DNA of 64,000 nt from Sthenelais limicola (Eukaryota; Annelida; Polychaeta; Phyllodocida; Sigalionidae): assembly GCA_942159475.1 (NCBI GenBank), contig OW804096.1, forward strand, positions 125,416,941 to 125,480,940. Reading direction: 5' to 3'. The notes beneath the pieces are model-generated. The model was not told the DNA's origin. It made no database searches and worked only from the letters and a program-made list of their open reading frames with translations. Position 1 is the first letter of the stretch. The number at the start of each line of letters is the position of its first letter. Positions 1-9,125 of this stretch are shown here, piece by piece. Made by a program: the position numbers and the translations under genes.

Positions 1-129
1 CTGCTCATAGTGAACAATATAAAAACTCAGGCCTTCTGCTGCATATTGAAGGTAAAATATATTCGATACCTCCCATGACAAATACTTAAAACCCTGTGAT
101 TTTGCTGCCTGTCACAGTGTGTCTATATG

Positions 130-152
130 TTATATTGTACAATCTCTTCCAG
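130..152 (+). promoter_or_regulatory. 3' splice acceptor of exon copy 1
   Basis: A pyrimidine-rich run ending CTCTTCCAG stands immediately before the exon. The same layout precedes copies 2 and 3. The open frame continues upstream of this AG in copies 1 and 2 only to GTG codons, never an ATG, and a 2-bp deletion breaks that upstream frame in copy 3. This supports intron rather than coding sequence on the left. Confidence 0.75.
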
Positions 153-824
153 ATCATTCCATCCACGAATATCTTGGGTTATCCACCATCGCAACTCTCT
201 TCCAAGAGAGCCAAGACTGTTCTGAAAGAGACCATAGTTGATGTGGTAAGAAGCAGGCAGCTTCCTGTCAATGCCTTTAGAATGCACTGGAAATGCTTGG
301 AGATGGTCAACTTACAATATGCCTGGGACCACATAGCTCATGTTCGACATCATTTAGATACCCTGGCCTGTGACATTCAGGATGCAGCCTTTTTCATCTC
401 AGCCATATGTGCTTCGACCTCAGTTGTACAAAAAGCTGCCCCCAAGACAGATTACAAAATTACTCCATCCATATGCTACTGGATGGTCATGGAATCTCAG
501 ATGTCTGATTTTATGGCAACATATGAACGCATGAAACAAAATAACTTTGGGGTGCTTTTGAAACTACTGCTCCAACCCTATGATATGGGTGATGAAACAA
601 AGATGTGCAAGACACTCTATCAAGGTGTCAAGGACAATGTTGACAGTTGTATTCGCCACCTACTTCATGCCAGCCATGAGAAGATGCTAGCTAAGAACCT
701 GGCCACTGGCGAGGAATCCATGGTTCGCATCTATGTTAAGAACAGCTCCTTCATTGATGCTATTCAGTATGCAGTGCAGAGACTTTCAGAAGTTGGGTTC
801 CATGTTCAAGTTTGCCATTATTGA
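153..824 (+). CDS. Terminal coding exon, copy 1 (223-residue unrecognised domain)
   Basis: A phase-0 exon starts right after TTCCAG and runs to TGA at 822-824. It encodes 223 residues beginning IIPSTNILGY and ending EVGFHVQVCHY. I do not recognise the family. It looks soluble and mostly helical, rich in His, Cys and Met, with no transmembrane segment or obvious catalytic motif. Residues 37-77 (from LPVNAFRMHWKC) and most of 162-223 are identical in all three copies. It differs from copy 2 at 15 residues and from copy 3 at 20. Between copies 1 and 2 I count about 15 replacement and 17 synonymous codon changes, which points to purifying selection. The open frame upstream reaches only a GTG at 96, so the apparent hydrophobic N-terminus is intron sequence. 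Earlier exons must lie left of the window. It may be an alternative last exon or the last exon of a paralogue. Confidence 0.8.
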   Translation: MIPSTNILGYPPSQLSSKRAKTVLKETIVDVVRSRQLPVNAFRMHWKCLEMVNLQYAWDHIAHVRHHLDTLACDIQDAAFFISAICASTSVVQKAAPKTDYKITPSICYWMVMESQMSDFMATYERMKQNNFGVLLKLLLQPYDMGDETKMCKTLYQGVKDNVDSCIRHLLHASHEKMLAKNLATGEESMVRIYVKNSSFIDAIQYAVQRLSEVGFHVQVCHY

Positions 825-953
825 AGCGGATACTATTCAGAACTTCTCATATGAAACACCTTATGTGAGATCAGTTGAGATACATTTTGTAAAGATTTGC
901 ATTGTTTAAGTCTATTTATATCATAGTCTTAATAGATGTATCTTGTCAAGGAA

Positions 954-959
954 ATTAAA
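954..959 (+). terminator. Poly(A) signal variant for copy 1
   Basis: ATTAAA lies 130 bp after the copy 1 stop codon, followed by T-rich sequence. The position fits a short 3' UTR. This is inference from motif and distance only. Confidence 0.4.
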
Positions 960-1139
960 AAGAAATATTTTTGTATGGTTGAATGTTGAATTTATTTGTG
1001 CATGTAGCCTAAACAAATGAATGAAAGATAATTGTTTTAGAGTTCAGCCGTGAGGAATAATTTAATTCTCAACACTGTTTGACTTGGGTTGGACGGAATA
1101 ATTTTTACACCCTAATCTAGATTAGCTATTCCCTGTAGG

Positions 1140-1790
1140 AATAGCGTACATGAAATATATCACAAATAAATATGTAATAATGATCACAATTAAATATGTA
1201 ATCGTGACATGCTTAAAAAATCTGTACTTATGTCCCACCTTCAAGCCCCTACCAGTCCTAGGATGATACAAAGAGGATCATTTAATATAATCATAAGAAT
1301 ACATTGATGTGAGAGCAATTAATTTCCATATTTGTTATGAATTCATATAATTAAATACTAACCACAGGTCACCTAAATACTGTTGTGTCGTATCATGACA
1401 TTAAATCGACGGACAGACCATTTTGGTCTATACCAATCGGAATTCAAATATCAAGAAAGAAATTCTTCCTTTTTTCATGAGTTAAGAATTTATTCTATTG
1501 GTTTATGATGGCTTTCCATAATTTTATTTTATTTTTGTATCTTTTTACAGCTGCAAATATTGAAAACGGCCCTACAGACATGCTATTTTAAGGAGGGTCT
1601 CTGAACTTACCCCCAAAATGACCATTGATCCGGCCCTCAGGGATATACAGAACTATAAGTCAAAATAAATGCTCATGATGTGTAAAATTCATACCTGATT
1701 GATAAAAAATCGAATAAATAGTTTCCTTGGCTCTACAGAGCAATAACAATGAAAGACACGTTTTTCAAGACTTTTCTGAGGATGGCCCCT
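1140..1790. other. Spacer unique to the first tandem period
   Basis: About 650 bp lies between the shared 3' flank of copy 1 and the shared 5' flank of copy 2, with no counterpart between copies 2 and 3. It is AT-rich and contains AATAAA-like strings. I see no open frame, terminal repeats or promoter. It is either an insertion into period 1 or a deletion from period 2. Confidence 0.55.
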
Positions 1791-2103
1791 AGGTATTTGT
1801 GTGTAAAAAATATAAAAACTTGGAACACAAGGAATCAGATTGTCTCTCAGTGCTCTGACTAACAGTCAAAGACAATGTGGACGGTTTCGTAAGCAGGATA
1901 CTAGATGAGAGTAGTCTATTTGGGTGGAGTCCCCAGGTTCTGTGTCTTGAAAGTAATATATCTTTTACCTGTGAATATGCCTCCACTTGGTTATCATCAT
2001 GGCATTAAGCAACCATCACTCACACACTCACTCTTTTAGATACCTCACTTGAATGATGCTTAAAACCATGTGATTTCACTGCCTGTCACAGTGTGTCTAT
2101 ATG

Positions 2104-2126
2104 TTTTATTGTACAATTTTTTCCAG
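2104..2126 (+). promoter_or_regulatory. 3' splice acceptor of exon copy 2
   Basis: This is the best of the three acceptors: an uninterrupted T-run (AATTTTTTCCAG) directly before ATC ATT CCG. Its upstream open frame starts only at a GTG (2070), so translation is not expected to begin locally. Confidence 0.8.
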
Positions 2127-2798
2127 ATCATTCCGTCCACCAACATCTTGGGTCATCCACCATCTCAACTGTATTCCAAGGGAGCCAAGACTGCTCTGAA
2201 AGAGACCATAGTGGATGTGGTAAGAAGCAAGGGGCTTCCTGTCAATGCCTTTAGAATGCACTGGAAATGCTTAGAGATGGTCAACTTACAATATGCCTGG
2301 GACCACATAGCTCATGTTCGACATCATTTAGATACTCTGGCCTGTGACATTCAAGATACAGCCTTTTTCATCTCAGCAGTATGCGCTTCAACCTCAGTTG
2401 TACAAAAAGCTGCCCCCAAGACAGATTACAAAATTACTCCATCCATCTGCTACTGGATGGTCATGGAATCTCAGATGTCTGATTTTATGGCAACATATGA
2501 ACGCATGAAACAAAATAACTTTGGGTTGCTTCTGAAACTACTGCTCCAACCCTATGATATGGATGATGAAGCAAAATTGTGCAAGGCACTCTATCAAGGT
2601 GTCAAGGAAAATGTTGACAGTTGTATTCGCCACCTACTTCATGCCAGCCATGAGAAGATGCTAGCTAAGAACCTGGCCACTGGCGAGGAATCCATTGTTC
2701 GCATCTATGTTAAGAACAGCTCTTTCATTGATGCTATTCAGTATGCAGTGCAGAGACTTTCAGAAGTTGGGTTTCATGTTCAAGTTTGCCATTATTGA
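2127..2798 (+). CDS. Terminal coding exon, copy 2
   Basis: Same length, phase and stop as copy 1: 223 residues starting IIPSTNILGH and ending at TGA 2796-2798. It is about 95% identical to copy 1 at the nucleotide level. Private residues include L134 (V in the others), A149, L151, A154 and E161. It differs from copy 3 at 17 residues. The 1302 bp between copy 1's stop and this acceptor contains no visible first exon, so splicing from a shared upstream exon is the simpler reading. The family is unrecognised. Confidence 0.8.
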   Translation: MIPSTNILGHPPSQLYSKGAKTALKETIVDVVRSKGLPVNAFRMHWKCLEMVNLQYAWDHIAHVRHHLDTLACDIQDTAFFISAVCASTSVVQKAAPKTDYKITPSICYWMVMESQMSDFMATYERMKQNNFGLLLKLLLQPYDMDDEAKLCKALYQGVKENVDSCIRHLLHASHEKMLAKNLATGEESIVRIYVKNSSFIDAIQYAVQRLSEVGFHVQVCHY

Positions 2799-2935
2799 AG
2801 CGGATACTATTCAGAACTTCTCATATGAAACACCTTATGTGAGATCAGTTGAGGTCTATTTAGTCAAGATTCGCATTGTTTATGTTCTATTTATATTATA
2901 GAGTCTCATTAGATATCTTGTCAAGTGAATAAGAA

Positions 2936-2941
2936 AATAAA
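2936..2941 (+). terminator. Poly(A) signal for copy 2
   Basis: Canonical AATAAA lies about 138 bp after the stop, followed by a T/GT-rich stretch (TATATTTCTGTATGG). It would give copy 2 its own 3' end before copy 3 is reached, as expected for an alternative last exon or a separate gene. Confidence 0.5.
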
Positions 2942-3393
2942 TATATTTCTGTATGGTAGAATGCTTGATTTATTTGTGTATGAATGAAAGATAATAATGT
3001 TTTGGGGTTCAGCCTTAAGGAATAATATAAACTTAACACTGCTTGATCTGGGTTGGATGGAATATTTTTACACCTAATCTAGAGTTGCTATGTTCCATGG
3101 TATCTGGCACTACTTATATATGGTTAACAACAATTTTCTATTTCTATGACCAGAGATGTCAATATGAAAAGTCATTTAAACCCCTTGTGTACCATTGTGG
3201 GTCACTGATGAGTAGGTCTATTTGTATGTGAAAAATGTATAAACTGGAGACACAAATGCTTGGTATTTGTGTGTGAAAAAAAAATGTTTCGGGATGCAAC
3301 TGCTGTGTCTTGAGGATAATATTTCTTTTAGATTCTTCACTTGAATGATGCTTAAAACCATGTGATTTAGCTGCCTGTCACAGTGTCTATATG

Positions 3394-3416
3394 TTTTATT
3401 GTACAATCTGTTCCAG
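3394..3416 (+). promoter_or_regulatory. 3' splice acceptor of exon copy 3
   Basis: TTTATTGTACAATCTGTTCCAG precedes the exon. Relative to copies 1 and 2, two bases are missing upstream (CAGTGTCTAT instead of CAGTGTGTCTAT). This breaks any reading frame extending left but leaves the acceptor intact, which is good evidence that the boundary is a splice site. Confidence 0.78.
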
Positions 3417-4088
3417 ATCATTCCGTCCGCCAACATCTTGGGTCATCCACCATCGCAACTGTATTCCAAGGGAGCCAAGACTGCTCTGAAAGAGACCATA
3501 GTGGATGTGGTAAGAAGCAGGGGGCTTCCTGTCAATGCCTTTAGAATGCACTGGAAATGCTTAGAGATGGTCAACTTACAATATGCCTGGGACCACATAG
3601 CTCATGTTCGACATCATTTAGATACCCTGGCCTGTGACATTCAGGACACAGCCTTTTTCATCTCAGCAGTATGTGGTGCAACCTCAGTTGTACGAAAAGA
3701 TGCCCTCAAGATGGATTACAAAATTACTCCATCCATCTGCTACTGGATGGTCATGGAAACTCAGATGTCTGATTTTATGGCAACATATGATCGCATGAAA
3801 CGAAATAACTTTGGGGTGCTTTTGAAACTACTGCTCCAACCCTTTGATATGGATGACGAAACAAAGATGTGCAAGACACTCTATCAAGGTGTCAAGGACA
3901 ATGTTGACAGTTGTATTCGCCATCTACTTCATGCCAGCCATGAGAAGATGCTAGCTAAGAACCTGGCCACTGGCGAGGAATCCATAGTTCGCATCTATGT
4001 TAAGAACAGCTCCTTCATTGATGCTATTCAGTATGCAGTGCAGAGACTTTCAGAAGTTGGGTTCCATGTTCAAGTTTGCCATTATTGA
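3417..4088 (+). CDS. Terminal coding exon, copy 3 (mosaic)
   Basis: A third 672-bp exon of 223 residues, starting IIPSANILGH with its stop at 4086-4088. The 5' part follows copy 2 (H10, Y16, G19, A23, G36, T78, V85). Private changes cluster at residues 87-129 (G87, A88, R93, D95, L97, M99, T115, D125, R129). The 3' part and 3' UTR follow copy 1 (V134, T149, M151, T154, D161 and a 3' UTR of matching length and wording). It retains a full open frame with no disabling change. Only 618 bp separates it from the stop of copy 2, leaving little room for an independent promoter and first exon. The family is unrecognised. Confidence 0.8.
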   Translation: MIPSANILGHPPSQLYSKGAKTALKETIVDVVRSRGLPVNAFRMHWKCLEMVNLQYAWDHIAHVRHHLDTLACDIQDTAFFISAVCGATSVVRKDALKMDYKITPSICYWMVMETQMSDFMATYDRMKRNNFGVLLKLLLQPFDMDDETKMCKTLYQGVKDNVDSCIRHLLHASHEKMLAKNLATGEESIVRIYVKNSSFIDAIQYAVQRLSEVGFHVQVCHY

Positions 4089-4237
4089 TGCGGATACTAT
4101 TCAGAACTTCTCATATGAAACATCTTATGTGAGATCAGTTGAGACACATTTTGTAAAGATTTGCATTGTTTAAGTCTATCTATATCACAGTCTTAATAGA
4201 TGTATCTTGTCAAGGAAATTAGAAAAGAAATTAATAT

Positions 4238-4321
4238 AACAGCTCTTTCATTAATGCTATTCAGTATGCAGCGCAGAGACTTTCAGAAGTCAGGTTCTAT
4301 GTTCAAGTTTGTTATTATTGA
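4238..4321 (+). pseudogene. Tail fragment of a fourth exon copy
   Basis: These 84 bases match the last 27 codons plus stop of the exon (NSSFINAIQYAAQRL... to TGA 4319-4321). They stay in frame but carry replacements such as D to N, V to A, G to R and H to Y at several sites. The fragment is joined abruptly to the 3' flank of copy 3 at about 4230, with no acceptor or upstream exon body. It is a remnant of a fourth unit left by unequal exchange or deletion, and would be transcribed as part of the copy 3 3' UTR. Confidence 0.8.
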
Positions 4322-4348
4322 AGCGGATAGCATTTGATCTCTTATTTG

Positions 4349-4354
4349 AATAAA
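4349..4354 (+). terminator. Poly(A) signal downstream of the exon array
   Basis: Canonical AATAAA follows the fourth-copy remnant. Copy 3 has ATTAGA where copy 1 has ATTAAA, so copy 3 transcripts may run through the remnant to this signal. Inference from motif order. Confidence 0.4.
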
Positions 4355-5866
4355 TTTGGACAATTTAACAGATATTTTGTACTGACTGAGGAGAGTAATT
4401 TAAGATAAGGAGGCTGTTCATTGGTGACTAATCAAGGAAATTGAGTTGGGGAACTAATTTCTTCTTTTTTTTAATATATTTTATTTTTTCTCACTTCTGT
4501 GTTTATTTGTATGGAAACGTCAAAATAAAAATGGTCTTTAAATGATATGAAACTCTGTTGAAAAACTTTAAGCAGCATCTAGCATTATGCGGCATATTCC
4601 AAGAAATCCATGTTCCATGTGTAGATTTGTACTACTAAAATTGACAAAGTTACTGCAAAAAAACGTGAAAAACATCAAAACCACACTATAATTTCTGGAA
4701 TCGATCATATATATAACTTTCTTAATTTCATTTGATTAGCTTTAAGACCCTTTATCCTGCTAATTTACGAAGACTTAATTATCATTGTACAAGTTCCATC
4801 TTCAGCCTCAAAATTTAAACAAAAAGGTAACAAAAGGCATTGTATCACAATAATGATACAAACACATGTTTACACTTGGCCAAACTGTGGTTCATGATCA
4901 GTGAACGTACAGCTTTACTCAACAAGCGACACATATAATAGGCCTATAGTAGGGAGCAGTTCAAGCAACTGGGCCATCCCTTGCAAACTGGGGAATGACA
5001 AAATCAAACCTTAATTTCTAAATATAAATCTGTAAAAATCTAGAGGATTTGCATGCCCACCATCTTGAATCCTGATCCACATGGAATTATGGGAGTTGTA
5101 TGTCAGTCTAAACTCTATAGAAACCATGTTATGCTCAGCTTGGAGTATTTAACAGTGAACTTATGTAAATAGCCGTTTGCTTCACATGTTTCCATAAAAC
5201 AAGAAGTCATCTTTCCCATCATGCTTTTGTTTTTTTCATAGATCATTTACATAAACTTTGAATTAGATATTCGTGAAAAGATCTTTGCATTTTTTTGGTA
5301 AGAATGTTACTAAATATTTGTAAATCAGATTTGAACTGTATGCATCACAGTATGCACTATAAAACGCATGCACAGTGAGACGTGCTAATCCCCTATTAAT
5401 GCTAATATTTAAGCTATGGGTTTGGGTTTCAAGAAATTGAAAAAAACATGGTCTTCAGAGTTCATGAGGATTTGATTTTCATTTTACTTTGACCAAGGGA
5501 TTGGTGTCCATAATGATTTTAATTGCACAAATTATGGTATAGAAGATATCATTTTGAACATATTTGCCATAGTTGTATTGCATCTTGATTCATATTACGG
5601 CCGGAAATGAAATTTGGAGGCTGTTTAGGATTCTGTCTGAGATGTAGAGTACTTAAGCCTGTAGGTATGTGAGATTTTGCTTTTGCTTTTTCAGTCTCTA
5701 GCTCATCCCCATGGTTGATCCGGTTGGAATTTGCATTGTATAGATCAAGGAACATGTGTCCATCTTTCATCGCATATCTTGTCCTTATCAGAGTAGGACT
5801 AGGAGTTTTTTTTTTTATAAGAGTTGAATAAAGATAAGTAAATAAATAGAAATCTCCCTGGCTGTT
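4355..5866. other. Non-coding flank, no gene seen
   Basis: AT-rich single-copy sequence after the exon array. I see no supported exon, terminal repeats or RNA gene. The short open frames here are within chance expectation. Confidence 0.6.
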
Positions 5867-5987
5867 CCCCTCTCCCCCCCCCCCCCCTCTCTCTCTCTCT
5901 GTTCCTCCTGCTCCTGTTCCTTTATCCCTCTCCCCCCCCTCACTCCCCTCTTTTCTTGCTCTGTCTGTCTGTCTGTCTCCCTCCCTC

Positions 5988-6034
<47 letters not shown>

Positions 6035-6050
6035 CCACCCTCGCCCCTCC
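5867..6050 (+). repeat. Compound pyrimidine microsatellite
   Basis: A nearly pure C/T tract: poly-C (about 5874-5887), (CT)n, (CTGT)n at about 5961-5977, (CCCT)n, then a long (CT)n at about 5992-6031. It could form triplex DNA and is likely to vary in length between individuals. Confidence 0.95.
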
Positions 6051-9004
6051 CCTTGTATTTGAGATCCTTTATAACATGGGGTAAAGATAGTGGGGTAGAA
6101 GTTTTTCCGGCCTTTTTCTTTGTTCATACAAACATCTTAATTCCTTACAAGCAATATCTTGTTTAATTTAATTGGTCTTCTGAATTGTGTTGAGTTACCG
6201 TGAACTCAGGATGTAAAAATAAAGTTTGATTAATCCCGAGTTAGTTATTTCTCCTTAAAATTTGTTTATTGCTGTGCCATTCACATTGTTTCGTACCATG
6301 GGGCTGAATACCTAAAATGTCTTCCTTTTGGAACATAATAGATATTATTTTACTCTTTTGGGGGGAAGACTTGTATGTTAATACGAGGAAAGAAACGTCC
6401 ATCCCAACCAAATACTGTTGTTGCCCTGGAGAAATATAGATGCGTTAGTTTTCACTCGGGCTCCATTGGCCAAGGACTTCAGCTTATAAATAGGGGGCAG
6501 CACATCCACATGTATCCAAACCTTTCCCACCCGAGTCGTCTACCCAACGGAGGACAGAATTATCCATTTATTTTAGAGTGGCGGCATTACACAAGATCTG
6601 GTCTACTTTGAATGGTGAAGGGGCTATGACCACCTGAGACAGACTAAAAAGATTACTAAACTCCATTTCGGGTTTGCTAGTGCTTCCATTTCGGTCATTA
6701 ATCTTTCAATTAATCATGAAAAGGGAGAAACCTTAAATACGTAAAGCCATACATTTCCGCATGCTTCTGGCTTATTGTCGTCCTAATGACATTTGTTACA
6801 CGTTTTCATTACGTTTAAAAACGATTTGGTGTTTGCAGGGATGCATCTTTTGGTAGTGGAATGTGAATTGCTTTTCGGACAATTTAAATACTCCAATATG
6901 GGGTCATTTTTTGAGCATCTTATTCATTCAATTATATAACTGAAAGATCCATGAAAATTTCCCTTTGTATCTCGACTAATCGTTTTGAATATTTCCTGTC
7001 TGGATGTTTTCTGTTCATTTTGTTTCCTGTAACATATATTGCATTTATAAATACATGTATGCAATCTATATCCCTATATACAATATGGCAAGGCGTTTCG
7101 TTAACTCCCCAATAATATGCACCGGTCATATTTTCTCTAATCTAAAACACTTTGATATAGGCCCTTAAAGGTGTCATTATATAAGGACTAGTTCATTCGC
7201 TAACAGTATGGCTGTCCTAATGACCAAACCTTACCTATTGACGTTAAAGAACATTATCCTCAGGTATTTCCATTCCTCCCAATGTTGGTACGCACGTAGT
7301 ACACCCAATCCTACTTATAAAGCTAGCACTAAAGTAGTTATTGAACTGGAAGGGCCATTTTAAGCAACTGCCTTCTTGAAGAATGACTTGACATGTCTGG
7401 AGTACGAATATCACCATATACATGGATCCTATGAACCTCAAGACGCCTATACAGAATGCGGCTGAAATTTGACATTTGAACCTGGTAAAATATTCACAGG
7501 ATCAATTAAGTGTACAACTTTTTGGCCCAACACAACTCGCTGAGTGATCTACATGTGTAACATCGAAAATAACTTCTGTACATGGCGGCTGTGACTTCAA
7601 TGTAGGTTTGTTTTTCTACGGCTGCATTCATCCTTAAGTTATGTATACACTGGGGTATCCCAGAGGAATTCAGACCATGGCTTGCCTCTTGCCATAATGC
7701 TAATTACGTGTAAGCTGACGCTCGGGAGCTTGGCCAAGTCCCGTACGGTACATCATCAAATCAAAACATATCGCAGGTATGTTTATTTTAAATGATGCAT
7801 TACTATTTCAACAAAACCTTTTATGAAGAAAGTAATTCATGTAAGGTGCCGATCTCGAACTGAAGCGGCTTCATTAACATTTAAATACTACCGGATTCAT
7901 AAGTCGTGTAAGGAAATTTTCTATGAGTGATGAATGATTCTGTTTAAGGATACGAATCCTAGAAAAACTAAGATTATGAAAGTCAAGGAACATTCATGCG
8001 ATAAATTTGTCCACAACACAGTAGACGAAGAACGTTTTCGATTAAATGCGTTATTGAGGTGTGGACATTGGAGTATCACTGAAAAATATTGCTTAATGTA
8101 ATGATGTGGAAAACGTACATTGAAGATTGGAGGTCGTAGGTGAAATACTAGCCAATGCACCTTTATTCCTCAACTAATATTTTTTATTTTATTTTAATAT
8201 TGAAATCCCAAATGGGATAATGACCAACTCAATATATAGAAATGTGACTAAACCCTAATAAATGCGAACTGCCACTGCACGTTGCAAATGAGTATAGTGT
8301 AATTTCATGATGCTGTCAGATATCCCCTTGATTTGCTTTCATGGCCGAAGCAAAACCCAACCAAGCGACCTGATTTGGATATAGTTTTGAATAACAGCTA
8401 TAAGCATAATTGTCGATTCCCCCCCCCCCCCCCCCGTAACAAGTTAAAGTTAGAATCTTCATCATGTAGCCTACACCTAATTAGAGAGTTGTTGGGATTT
8501 TATTTGTGCCTCTCTTAGATGGTGGTCAGATTTATCATGATTATTTATTAAATCTTACATGTGCCTGAATTGTTCTTCTGCCGGTGCTTCTTCTATAAGC
8601 CTACTGGTTCAACCATGAAACGAAATAAATTGCTTTGTATTAAACTTTAAATCGGAAACCCATCCTTCCTAATGATACTACATAAATTATTTCATATAAG
8701 ATTACATAATTATATTTTTAATAAGCCCAAATTTGTATAGATATGACTGTCCATATCTCCCACAAATTCTAATTTTAGATTCAATATCACGTCACTGCAA
8801 CACCCTTAAGAAGCTCTGTTAACAGTTTGAAACATAAATATTAACGTTTATCACACATACACGTGGCACGTATAGCTCCCGACTAATGGGTTATAATACT
8901 CCCTCCTTGAATGCGCCCTTCCCTATTACAAACGGTGAAGTCATAGAATAAGCGCAAGAGTGTATACATAGAAGCACGGGTATTGGGGGTTTCCACTCAT
9001 CTCC
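6051..9004. other. Non-coding interval with a C17 homopolymer
   Basis: No supportable gene. The one clear feature is an uninterrupted run of 17 C at 8419-8435. A GTATGT donor-like string at about 7777 (CGCAG|GTATGT) has no convincing acceptor or frame behind it. Confidence 0.6.
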
Positions 9005-9125
9005 TTCAACAATGGATTGGATTATTGGTCGGGGTTTCCTAATACCAATTTGTCTCCCTGCCAGTGAGGGTCGAACCCTAATCTACCATCTCTTCACAGC
9101 ATGCGATCTTTCTGCTATAGAACGT
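9005..9125 (-). mobile_element. Possible tRNA-derived SINE remnant
   Basis: Read on the minus strand, this contains a good RNA polymerase III B-box (GGTTCGACCCT, at about 9066-9076). It is preceded at tRNA-like spacing by a CTGTGAA sequence that would form an anticodon loop with a GTG (His) anticodon. The A-box region (TAGCAGAAAGATCG) is degenerate and the acceptor stem is not preserved, so this is not a functional tRNA. A SINE head is the likeliest explanation; chance B-box similarity is the alternative. Confidence 0.4.

Larger units (their letters stand above)
80..4340 (+). repeat. Tandem triplication carrying the 672-bp exon array
   Basis: Three direct repeats, each made of an intron tail, a 672-bp exon and a 3' flank. 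The spacing is 1974 bp between copies 1 and 2 and 1290 bp between copies 2 and 3. Similarity runs beyond the exon on both sides. Upstream, the ACTTAAAACC/GCTTAAAACC stretch and CCTGTCACAGTG are shared. Downstream, TGAAGCGGATACTATTCAG and, for copies 1 and 2, a further ~300 bp (GGGTTGGA.GGAATA..TTTTACAC) are shared. The longer first period is explained by about 650 bp of extra spacer near 1140-1790. The level of similarity indicates recent segmental duplication. Confidence 0.9.

Noticed and set aside
96..152. Hydrophobic N-terminal 19 residues of exon copies 1 and 2 as a signal peptide
   Set aside because: The frame begins only at GTG, the segment is exactly a splice-acceptor tract ending TTCCAG, and a 2-bp deletion destroys it in copy 3.
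2695..2901. 68-codon plus-strand open frame overlapping the end of copy 2
   Set aside because: Shifted-frame shadow of the exon tail and 3' UTR; equivalents in the other copies do not persist.
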